From Heligmosomoides polygyrus polygyrus (taxonomy: Eukaryota; Nematoda; Chromadorea; Rhabditida; Heligmosomidae), in assembly GCA_947396885.1 (NCBI GenBank), contig OX377205.1, forward strand, positions 53,056,676 through 53,120,675: a stretch of DNA of 64,000 nucleotides, in the 5' to 3' direction. Under the pieces are notes generated by a model, which saw only the letters and a program-made list of their open reading frames with translations, was not told the origin of the DNA and did not search any database. Positions 23,684 through 35,300 of the stretch are shown here, in pieces (positions within the stretch are counted from its first letter, which is position 1; the number at the start of each line of letters is the position of its first letter). Made by a program: the position numbers and the translations under genes.

Positions 23684-25924
23684 TTCGTACAGTTACATCC
23701 AGGAATCGGAAGCCACCTTACGCACCATAAAAGCTTCAGCCAACTCTGCCTGAGGCAGGTGCTGTACGGGGCCTGCATATGACTATCGCAACGCTGCTTC
23801 AGCCTGCAGGCATCTCTCTGCCTTGGCTAGAACTGCTCTGCGGAAACGAGTGGGTTTTATAAGGTCATTACTTGTCTGGCCATACTCGAAATAAAATTGG
23901 CATCCGAGTGATTGAGTGCGTCCTATCCGAGCTGCATTATATGTATGAGTGGGGAAGTCCCCTGAGGCGCTACCGTATGCTCGACGTCCGTCTCGTTGTC
24001 GTTGTGTTTCCCGTGCGCCTCCTATTCCTCGTTGCCATACGACCAATTATCATAAGTTTGAACTCAATCACGCCCTAGTGTCTCTCGCTCGCCATGCTGC
24101 CGCTCGTCGTCCCCACTCTTCGCTCTCCTCGGCACTCCGGCTCCCGGCGCCGTTTCACCCCAGCCTCACCACTTTACACACTCTATCTATGTGACCCGTC
24201 GGCCATCAACAAAGTTTTATGACTTTTGTAAAACTGTGCGCAACATTCGAAGCAAAAACGTCGGGCCTGCCGAGCAGAGGCGCCTCGCTGAGCGAGGGAA
24301 CCAGAGAGCTGTAGGACTGCCTCATCTGGGGAGCCGCGGCTGGCGACGCTCGAGTTCCGCGCGGCCGGGAAAGAGTGGCTGGCGGTTTGTGCCCGCCCGG
24401 GGAAGCGCACGAGAGAGCGCTGGCGAGTGCTGGCGACGGAATTCTAAAAGAATAAAAGAGCGCAGTACAAATATTGTGATTATGCGCGGCCCTCTCTCCC
24501 TCACGCCGAGGCGTAAAGACAAGCTCAAACACACACGCGACGCTGGTGAAGCGGCCGGCACCGAGTGTCGACGACCGCACCGGCGCCAGGTGCCCTTAGC
24601 CGGCCGGCGACCGTCGCCGCAACGTCTTCTGATTCCGCGCCCGCGCCGGCCGCAGCCGGGGGAGGGGCCGCTCGTTTTTGGCTGATTATGAGTTCGTTCG
24701 CCCGCGCGCCTGACAGTCGCTCCATCACCGAACATGCTGACTGATCGACAGCACACTCCTCTTCCTTCTCTGATTCATCTCTGCCCCTCCGCCACGTACA
24801 TGCTCCAGTAGGCGCCTCTCCGTGCACCGGGAACTTCATCTGCCCGAACGAGCACAAGACTGTTCTGCTCGAAGACGCTGATCCCCTTCTGAAGTTCGTC
24901 AAGGTTGACGTTGTCAGGAGATCCATCGTGTTTTCAGAAACGCTCACGGCTTGTTCTATGCATCTTCTCATTTCTAAGTGTGTGCTCAACGTAGTCCCTC
25001 GCTACCTAGTGCTCCAACGCCTCACTTTACCAGAATATCGGGCGCTATCCTAGAATAGGGGCTTGCTAAATTTCAGTCACTCTAACATACAAGAAAAATA
25101 ATATTAGCACGAGTGCCTAACTCGGGCCACACACCGGAGGTCCTTCCCTTGCCCAAATCGGTGCTCTCCTCGCCTCATCGTGCTCTATCACATCCTATGT
25201 AGATGGCTCACTGAAATTTACCCCCCCCCCCTATTCTGGTATTGCGCAGAATATCGCGACGGATTAGTGGTCGTCGCTTTATTCATTATTTCTGAGGCCT
25301 ACTTTTGGCCAGTTTTTTTTACTTTGATATATTTGGAGTTACCATTTTTTCCATCTGACAGGCGCTCGGACTTGTGATTTATTCCAAGCGTTTTGTTTTC
25401 ACTCCAAAGCGCTGTTCCTTATGCAGGGTTTTCGTTCCTGATAGCAGTGCGGTATCAAAGGCAGTGTAGAAGCGCCTCCAACCTATGAGGAAGTACCTTA
25501 TCTGGAGAGGTTCTTTTCGCTTCCAAGAATATGGGAATTGGAACTTGCGTACACCAGGAAATATTTGCGCGATACGATGACGAAAGTGCTGCGATGGTTC
25601 CACTAGACCGTAACCACAGAGAGCACAGCTGAGCTAAAGCAAGCTTATCTAATAAGGCACATCTGCATAAGTCGCTGCGTTCCAAGCATAATCGTTCAAC
25701 AATAGAAAAGCACCGCACCCCTTTCGGCCGCTCTTGATGGTACAGCGGGTCATCTCAGTGTCTTGGCAAGCTTTCACCTGCTTCATCTCTTTATCTTCTA
25801 TCTTCCATACATCTCTCTTCTGAAGGGTGTTTCACGGAAATCTGCTTATAGAGAAGAGAAGCCGCGTGCTAGCAACATTTTCTCCGTAGCAGCGCTCCAG
25901 AGACTCCACTAAGGTGCTTGTTCG
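23684..25924. other. No confirmed gene; CpG-rich block with unassigned open frames
   Basis: 24.1-24.8 kb is very CpG-rich, with an AT core (gctgattatgagttcg) at 24682. A plus frame open from 24743 to a TAG at 25049-25051 (about 102 codons, no useful Met) and an antisense frame of 154 codons (24525-24989) both look protein-like, but I cannot assign either. A C10 run occurs near 25220. No splice-bounded gene model emerges. Confidence 0.35.
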
Positions 25925-26300
25925 TTGTCCAAAGCGCTCTCATTTCTCTCGCATGATAGGTTGAGCGCGAATGGCCAGACAATTAATCCCAGCTCTTCCA
26001 ACACTCGGGCGTTTTGCTGCGTTACAAGCGATCCCTCTCAGCTGCTCGAACCGGCCCAGTGGTCCGGCTGTCTGCGGCGCTGGCGCCGCCAGCCTTCCGA
26101 TGAAGACGCGCTTCGCACCAGCAGCGTCGGCCCGGCCTGTGCCGGTCGGCTGGCAGCTATTTGCCGAGTGCTTTTTTACCGTCAGCATTATGAGTGCCGA
26201 CGCGCTCTTGCTTGTTCTAGCAGTTGCCGAGAGCGCGCCCTCGTTCCGTCGTCGAGTCCGGCCGTCGTCCATCCTTTGTCGCTTCTCCTGATCTCGTGCT
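25925..26300 (+). promoter_or_regulatory. Probable 5' flank / promoter region of sem-4
   Basis: CpG-rich DNA immediately upstream of the first coding exon, with an acaattaatcccagc string at 25979 (homeodomain-type core) and no TATA box at a convincing distance. The role is inferred from position alone. Confidence 0.35.
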
Positions 26301-26309
26301 CCCTTTCAG
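26301..26309 (+). promoter_or_regulatory. Splice acceptor just upstream of the sem-4 start, possible spliced-leader site
   Basis: ccctttcag lies 10 bases before the start codon. It is either the 3' end of an intron in the 5' UTR or a trans-splice acceptor, the usual arrangement in nematodes. RNA would decide. Confidence 0.5.
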
Positions 26310-26312
26310 TCA

Positions 26313-26354
26313 ATGTGTGATGGCGTCGACCCTGGGTCTGGTGTCTCGTCGTAA
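26313..26354 (+). other. Short overlapping upstream ORF in sem-4 exon 1
   Basis: The first ATG after the acceptor (26313) is out of frame with the protein and opens a 13-codon frame ending at TAA 26352-26354, overlapping the true start at 26320. Its context is poor (T at -3), while the sem-4 ATG has G at -3 and +4, so leaky scanning would be needed. Confidence 0.5.
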
Positions 26355-26395
26355 GCAGGCGAAACCTCAACGGCATCAGGATCTGCAGGTCAAGG
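26320..26395 (+). CDS. sem-4: sem-4 exon 1 (start, SRRKQ motif)
   Basis: Encodes [20 protein letters not shown] and a few more residues, ending ..AAG G before gtcagc (phase 1). The motif at residues 9-17 is the SALL N-terminal repressor signature. A nearer GT at 26389 would end in phase 0, which does not fit exon 2. The open frame also continues upstream to 26224, but the SALL-like start and the acceptor at 26309 favour this ATG. Confidence 0.88.
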
Positions 26396-29300
26396 GTCAG
26401 CCAGTGTTTTTCGCCTCTTTTTTCGTTTTAAGGTGTAGGGGATGGATTGAAACCTGAGTTGTGTACTCTTCTTTTGGAAATCACTCGCACAAATTCGGTT
26501 TTCGCATCTACAAAGCTTAAATTGAAGAGCATAACAACTGAGAAACGGAATTCTTTGTAGGTGCCGATTGGGCTTGGTTAACCGATAAATATGGTGAAAT
26601 CAGGAGCCAGATGGCATCGCTGTGACGACAGCCTCCCATTTCTTTGTAAATTCGAATACTGTTTGTATTGAGTGTTTGTTCCTGCTCACCAACTTCCCCA
26701 TAATTGATTTCGACAGTTGCGCCGATCCGTTTTCATTTGATATGTGCTGACGGCTGTAACCGTGTGATCGCTGTGAAAGCCTGAGCATTCAGTCGGAGAA
26801 TTAATTGATAATTAAGGCCCAGTTACTGAACGGAGGAATTGATTAGCAACTTACAGTTACGCATTTAACGGCGAATATTGGGGTGTGTCCTTTTGGTAAT
26901 ATCTTTTAGCTGTTTGCTAATCAAAAAAAACTTTTGATCATCATTAGTGGCACCGTTTTTCTATTAAGAGAGCAGACTTTTTCGAGCAGCTATTGCCGCT
27001 ACCCAAATTTTGCGCGTGAAAAAAACATCGAGAGTCAGTTCTGTTTCTGGAGGCTCCAATTCCATCCATCTAGATCCAGCCACCAGTTGTCAGCTACTGC
27101 GTTCCAGTTGCTTCCCCTCCGCGCCGGCGTTGACTATTTCGGCGGCCGCGGCAGGGTGTCCTTTCACTGTTGCGTCTCATCATAATGTACATATCTTCCA
27201 TTAGACAAAGGCCGTCCGACCTTGGGGGCTCGTTAACAACTTTACGCCTCGAATCGCCCCGCGTTTTGGCATTTCTCCGCTCCCGTCGCCGCCCGCCTCC
27301 GCGGCGCTGCCCCTCACTAGGAGGACACTCCGCCGGCACGTATTACCGTAGCCGCTCGTCATGCGCATATCATCGTCGCTCCGCCCCGTCGGCTTATCCA
27401 ATCATACGCGACGCCTCGGGCGGCGGGAGCGCCGCGCGACGCGGCGGGGCGTCGGCCGCGGCCACGAATTAATCAGATTCGCTGCTCGAAACAGCGTCGC
27501 AGCTCGAGTGACGCGTCGCGAGCGTCGCGCCACGACGCCGCCGACCGCCGCCTGCGCCTCGCGCCCGCCGCCGTCGCTGCTGTTTACTCGCCTCGTGGCC
27601 GCCGTCGCCGTCGCCGTCGTTATGAGTTGATGCGCATCTAACGAACCGGCAAGTGTCTGTCGTCGTTATAAATTCGAAGATGCCTATCAGGGTGCGCACG
27701 TCCCTGCCCGAAAATGCCGTGTTGCAGCGGACACGGGACGAAATCGCCATGACACGCCGCCGCTTCTTCACCGCGTTTCGCCTGTTTCGGACGGCGCACG
27801 ACGCCTCGAAAAGCAGTCAGCCACCCCGCCGCCGGCGCGGAGTGACCTCGCGATGAAGTTCCCGTGTTGCGATTAGTAATAGCGGCCAATCACGCCGGTC
27901 ACAAAGTCTCCGCTGAGGTCGAGCGGCACAGAAGAGACGGAAGAGACTAGAGTGCTGAGGGCGCAGTCCTGCGAAGTGCACCTGCGACAGTTCAGCGTCG
28001 GCAGAGTGAAGAGCTCCCACTAACTTCCGCCTTTGATCCACAACTGGCCACTGCGGCTTAATCGTCTCTGCTGCAGTGTCGTGGTGGAGCTGAAGGACTG
28101 AAGGCGATTATGAGCATCACCAGCTAGGACAGCTACTGCATTGGCTGCGAGCCTATGTACACTGTCAAGAGCCGAGACAGGTGAACGCTTTGAAGTCGAG
28201 CATCAGAGTCGTCTGAGGGCGCTACACATTTCAGCTGTTATATGATACGATTATATATGGTGGGATTATAAGGGGTAGTAATGAATGCTTCATCGTGGGT
28301 ATCACTACCCCTCATTCACCGAATAGCCACTGGTTTATTCGCTCATAAAGCCGACCCCAGATCTTGTTTTTTTTTGCGATTGGAGATTGGACTCATACAA
28401 TACATGCAGTAAAAATGTTCCTCAATATTAAAGTAAATTAACGATAACGGCAACGATTCAACCTCTCAACGAGTATACAAAATACCTTGATGAAGGGAAT
28501 AAGCTGGACGTTGTTTATTTCGGTTTTAGGAAGGCTTTTGACCGAGTATCGCATTCCCATATGCTGTACAAGACGAGGTTAATTCGCATCCACCTACACA
28601 TCGTTTGTTAAACTATCTCGTCCTTGACTGACTGATATTTGTTACTAATGATACTCAGAAAGAACCTCTCTCATCTCGGGTTTCGAAGCTGCGTTAAGAG
28701 GCACCAAAGCCTCGCCAGGAGCAGCACGAGAGATAACCGAGTAGTACCCCTCTTGCCGCCGACGATTATGATCAACAACTAATTTATGTGCGGGAAACGT
28801 CTGACCTATCGCTAGAGGACCTATCGCTTTCTACAGTCTCTTCGGTAAACTTTAAGTTCTGCTTAAAATTCAGACAAAACAAGTTGTACGGAACGTTGGA
28901 ACGCTGCTCATGCCGAACCGTGAAGAGGTGGTGCTCATAATTTTTCCCGAGACTACCGCTTCATTTTTCTTTCACTTGAACGGCCTTTTCGGCTGCAGGC
29001 ATTCTTCCTGAATCAAAGGGAAGCCCTCTAACTAGAATATCCTTCGACCCACTGTGTCGTGATATCTTCTCGCGACTGCCCATCAACCGCTCTCCGACGA
29101 CGGCGATGTCCGCGGCTGGGTGGCTTCCTGATAATTCGATATGACAACTGGTATCATTCGATCATTCGCCGTGTCTCGTAGTTAATATGTGACGAAGAAG
29201 ACGGGGCTCGCGGCATCGTGCCGCACAGCGATTTCCCAGTGTCTGTCGGCTACTAATAACTTCGGTAGGAGGCGGTCAGGCACTGGGGCTACGAGTGCGC

Positions 29301-32300
29301 GCGGCAGGGGATCGGGGATCGTTGGCCGCCCCGGTACACGAGCGCCTATGCCGGCAGCAATGTAGGAGGCTCCTTGGGGAGACCGGCAATTCGAGCCGGC
29401 CGCGCCTCCGCAATGTGATTATGCCAACAGCCCCCCTTAATCATTAGTGCCTGTTGCGCGGCTCGAATTTGCCGATAGAGCACGAAATCCACTTCGACGA
29501 TAATTGCTTTTTCTGCGTCCCGCTCATCATATTCTTCTCGCTCGCCGCAGTGCTTTTCCGGCGCCGCGCAAGCCGTGCTGGGACAGCAGCCCATTTCTTA
29601 ACCTCCCGCTCATTTCTTCTCTTTCGTGGCATGCGTCACACTCTAGGCCGACTCTTTCAGCGAAGGCGGAAGATTCTTAAACACCAAGACAGGAGTTGAT
29701 CCTTGAAGCCAGCGATCTGCATGTGGCATTTCCAAACGCAGCTAAGAGAGCCACTTGGTACTTCGAATTCGAGAACTGCCTTCGCTGGTGCATATCAAAC
29801 CCACCGCCACGTCTTTGCAGCTGATATTCAGACCTGCTTACAGAGGAGTCTTTGAGGGGCTTCCAAAGGGCGCTCAGCTTCACCGCCTCTGCGCTGAGCC
29901 ATAGAAAAGTTAGGGAGCGTTGGAGAGGAAGCGTCGTATAGCTGAGTCCTCATTTCGGGTGATCTATGCAGTTTTAGTTGAAGAACGTTGGATTTTACGC
30001 GACAGCACTGAATCATCCCATATTTCTGGGTCGAAACACCTACATAGTGCTGCGATTAAAATCCCGAGACCGACAATACGAACAGTGCGAGAAAAGTGAT
30101 GTTGTCTCTTATGTAGAGCATTAAGTGCCACCAGGTCATATTCCAAGGCGTTTTCTCGAGGCTCCTGCTCCTTATTAAGGCGCAGTTGCAGTCTCAGGCT
30201 CGCGCTTAAACGCAGCAGATTCGGCTCACCGTCACTGCAGATCTAGCCAACGCAGAAGTCGTGTCTTACTCTGAGATTAAGAATGGACGCCGGGTCAGCT
30301 AGGGAGGTGCAACAACCCAGCTCATCTTCTCTGAACCGCAGCACTCGGCGTGAAGGTGCTCGTCGACGGCGCTGGAGCAACCACCTTACCAGAGCTGACA
30401 GCCAGCGTCCTCCTGCTCGCCCGACTCTTCCACGGCCGTGCGCTTCGAGGGAGGGGATGCGGGAGGGGGCGGGCGGTTATGCCGACGACTCATAATCGCT
30501 GCGCCGTTGATTGGTCGTCGCGTACGGTAATAACCAATATCGCGTGGCAAATTTGTCCGCTGAGCCCGCCTCGTTATGAATAAGGACGGGCTACTGTAGC
30601 GCGACACTCCATAGCGGCGCACGGGAGGGCTACTGTGCGCTCTTCTGAGGTCCTTGTTAAAGCTGTGCCGACTTTCCCCAGAAGTAACACCCATCAAGCC
30701 AGTCCCACGAGTTGTGAACGGTCCAAGTGCAAAGCAAAAAGCATGGACAGCAAGCCACCGCTTTTCGTCAGCTGGGTATGTATTGAGAATCTACGAGGCG
30801 ATGCGTCTTGATGCAACAAAGAATCCTGGCTCTCGTCCTCGAATCTCCATCCGAGGCTCGAATTACGTCGTCTACGGCGTGGCTAAAGGAGCACCTGCGC
30901 GTGCGGGTTTAATGCGTCTCTCTTCATAATGTCTCTTTCGCCTTGCGATTCAATAAAGTGCAACGTCGTTCCTGCGTGCGGAGATGTCCAGAGAGAAGGA
31001 AGGCAACGTCCCCTCTCCGCCGCCCTCAATCGGCTCCCACGCCGACGGCCATCGGAGCCGAATCGATCTATTCACAACTAACCGGTAGACGATCGATTTT
31101 CGTAGTTTATTCGTGCGATGTGCGCCTCATTTCGTGATGAATGGGCTTGTCGACGAGGCCTCATCTTTCGCGCCGGCCCTCGCACCCTCCCCGCAGCCGC
31201 TGCTTCTTGCCGGAGGCCGCTGTTGCTGCTGGCTGATTCCCCTTATGATTAATTCGCTGGCTGGCCGCTACGCGAAGCAACTGCTTCCGAGCTGTTTCCC
31301 GACGACGATCATAACTTTTTATTACCTGCAGTGATTGTCCTCGTGACGCTCCTCGGGTCGCGGCGTCTCTCGCCGCCGGCTCCCACACCGCCCTCCGCGC
31401 CTGACGCGCTGTCTCTCTTAATGGTGTTTGGGACGAAGCGTCCGACGACGCGCGGTATTATATTTTGTGTTGCGATGTGGGCGAATTATTAGTTGGGGCA
31501 ACTGGTTGGCGAACCCATAAAATTCCGTCGAATGAGAGTTTTTGAGGCCGTCTCAGTGTTGCGTTTCGCTTCGCCGGGGACGATTGCTACCGTGAATGGC
31601 CTGGCCGATGGGCCGAGAGGATTCTCCACCACCTCGACAAGGACGGGGAGATACGCAGTGGTGGAGTGCCGGACGGGTGTAGCACACTGCGGTTCTCCTA
31701 ACGCTGTTTGCTCACATGCTCAATATTGAAACACATCTGGCCTGCTGTATTGTAGTGACTATCGAACTTAATGAACCAGCAGCTTTTTGCAAGGGAGGTG
31801 CTGTATTGGTTGCAAACTAGTGAGTGTTAGGTTCTACATGCGTTACGTCTGCCATTTTAAAACTTGGTAGCATACGGTGTTCCACAGCTAAGCGCAGGTC
31901 CGCAAAAATTGCAACAGGATAATATTAAACCGACGAGCTACCCTGCGGTATAGAAAGCAGAACAGGCGGCTGCACAAACGTTTTTACATGATTTTAATAG
32001 CGAACTTCAGACGTGAAGCGAACCCAACTCCTACACATTTCCACATTTCTATCCGAATTGGAAGCAGCCATTTGATTGCATTTTTACTGTGAGGAATAAA
32101 GTACCACTTGACGTTGGCAGACGCTCTGGACAACTTCTGAAATCGGAAGCTTCTCCCGGCAGCAGCAGGCTCTGCAGCTGGCTCCGGGAACAGACCTGTG
32201 TAACTGGCACGAGGAGCTCGTCTAAGCTTTGCTATCCAGCGCAGCAGTAGTGATTTTCCAGAAGCTGGAAGCAGCATTGAGAAAAAGCCTGTTTTAGAAC

Positions 32301-35300
32301 ACACACAGGTGTAGACCTCAACAAATGAGGACTCCGGTAACTGTCCAGGTTCTACTTTTCATTAAACCTGGCATGACGCATCTAAACCGTGACGTGTTTT
32401 GAAGCTGTTGACCAAGGTTCTGAACGGCTTCATCCCAGCTGACATTTGGGCCTACTCATCCGTAGCTGGGAATGACTAGTATGTAGCTGTTCCTATTGTT
32501 TCTAGGAAACTTACTCTGTAGGACGGGGAGATGTTTGAAAAATTTGCATCACTGATCCATGCATGCTTTCCATTCCTCCAGGCTCCGAAGAAGGCAAAAG
32601 CGCAGAAACGTCAGCCGAAATAAAGCAATTGAACATCTTGCTCAGCAGCTTACTAAGAACACATCGTAACTGAGTGTCAACCGCTCAAACATCATCTGAA
32701 AGATTGTGTCTGCGACGAGCTTAGGGTAATGGAACGGAGTCATAATGTCACTATATGGAATTCAGCACTGCGAATGGCGCACAATTTGCGCATTGCGAAG
32801 CGTTGGCGAAGGACAAATGAAGAGGTGTCTGAGCTGAAGTTTTTGAATCTATCCTAGTTGGAGTGGGAAGACCCGCCTAGTCTGCTTGATAACGGCGGGA
32901 GAATTGGTAGTGAAGTGTTTTGCAAAGTTGACACACTGAACTACAATTCGTGCATAGCTAGCCTCACTAAGGAAGGCTCCGGGAGCCCAATGAATGTCAT
33001 TTTTACTTGAAAAATAGCATCCCTTATGCCTTCCGTAGGCCAAGAATGTCAGCAGGAGTTCCACCCGAAGTATACAGGTTTTCGAGCTAATGAAGCCTCA
33101 AGATGCTAGAAAGGGAAAGTCTCAAGACGAAATGATGCGTGAATATGACATCTCTTATCGAGCTGCACATAAGTCAAAAACTGGTAGTGAAGGTGAATCC
33201 TATGGGTTAGACGATGGGCAGAAGTCTAAAAGCAGAGGGAAGAGGCTTTGTAGATGCGGGTAAATGATCTGACCTTGCTATGCAGTAAAACGTTAGCAGA
33301 AGTACCTGACAGATGCAATAAGGTGTCAAAGTCTGGAAAAACAAACGAATACTTTGCACCCAGTAGGCGGCGGTATTTCGGTATTTATTCAGTCAAATTC
33401 AATTCGAGTTCGTGCCAGAACTTCCCCCCCCCCCTTTTTCGGCATTAGTAAAGAACAGGACAAATGGAAATACTACAAGAGGTAGACCTACATATGACGT
33501 ATTTACTTTGACATAGCGGTTTTTTCAAAAAGCGTTCAGTTGATGACAGTTGGCAAAAAGAGAAAAATCTTTAACGGAAGAGCGCTTCCAATAAAGTTTT
33601 CAAGAAATAATACATTGCTACTCCCCTTACAAGGGAAGGGTCTGAAGCGTATGCCTGAACGGTAGGAGCGAGTAGGGAGAATCCCCACTCCTCAATTAGT
33701 ATTAAAATGTGTTTATTTTTTGCCAAGTCGTTAAACCCAATGAGTAGGGGGTTCTCGAAGTCACAATGGAATTCGGCGCATCACGAGTTTGGGGGTCTTG
33801 TGCGCCAGAGATGCCTCTGTTGGCAAGAACACAGTGGATAGTGACGTTACTTCGTGAGAGGGAGGTCGGGATTTCGGTTCCTCTGCGCTGCTGTGTTTTT
33901 GCATTTTAACTGATTGGTTGAGACTCGGGGGATTCTGACGTCTATACAGTTTTCGGACGTTTTTTCGCCTAATTTTCCGGCTGTACGCTGTAGAGAGCAC
34001 CTTTCTTGCGACTTGCTTGTTAATGATTGGCTTTTTAACCACAACGTCTTCGACAACTTCAAGTTGACGTGCTTCGAAGTTTTTTACATAGTATGCTGGC
34101 CATTCGTTCGGCCAGCTTGATTTCTTTCATCGAAGGTTCTTGTCTAAAGGTGGGTAGTAGTCGAGTGGTGATCCACCTGCTCACACTTCAGCGTGAGCAG
34201 GTGGATCACCACTCGACCGTCGGCGGACATTGTTGGTGTTAGGTTTAGAAAACCTTGAGCAGACTTCTGATTTCCAGGTGACAGGCACAGATAAGGGATA
34301 GAGTGTATCGATGGCCGTTTAAGTCAATTTGCGGAATCCACAAACCTCGTTTCACATTTTAACCACCTCTGACATCACATCCCGGTTTCTTTTAAAAATC
34401 CGAGCAGGATGGTTCTCTCCGGGGTCATTTGTCCGTAGTGTAGGAAAACAAACTGTGAGGAGCCTGTAGCTTTCATACGCTGTTCGTATTGTGATCAGTG
34501 TTGCTTCATGCATACCGTACCTGTGTATCGCGGATGCTGGACATTTATACATCATCATGTTGAATACTACAGCATGCAGCTGAAACATTAGGCAAAAAAA
34601 AACGTCTAAAAATGGTATAGACGTCAGAATTCCGAAATCTCAACCAGTCAGTTGAAATGCAAAAACGCAACAGCGCATAAGAACCGAACCGGCGACCTTC
34701 CTCGCATGAAGCAACGCCACTAGCCACTGCGCTCCGGTGAGTGGCAAAGTCATCACGGGCGTACGAGACCTCAAAACTCGTGACGCGCCAATCCCACTAT
34801 AACTTCAAGGTCCCCCTACTCCTTGGGTTTAACGACTTGGCAAAAAATGAATAAATTTTTATACTAATTGAGGAGTGGGATTCTCCCTATGTGATTCGCT
34901 CTCCCCGTTCAGGCATACGCATCCGACCCTTCCCGTGTTAGAGTGATCACCTCAAAGTCTTTTTTACAAGAAGGCGCATTTACCATTTGAAGTGCATAAG
35001 GCTGTCGACGGCATAGAAGAATGCTCTCTCGCGTGGTTAACTTGTTCCAATTCAATGTAGCTAGCGATATCCACTGCCTCGAGAGGCCCCGAGAGGTGAC
35101 ATTTTCTTTGGGTAGCTGCAGACCTCGAGAGGGGTGGTCTGTGCAGCTACCCAGAGATAACGCCATGTATCGAGGTTGAAAAAGTTATCAACATCTGTCT
35201 GGTAGCCTTCACCGCTGGGTGGAAGGTGATGATTTTTCCAACCGAACCAGCAAAACAGCGAGCATTAGCAAAGATGTTTGATGGGTATGGTTTAGACGCT

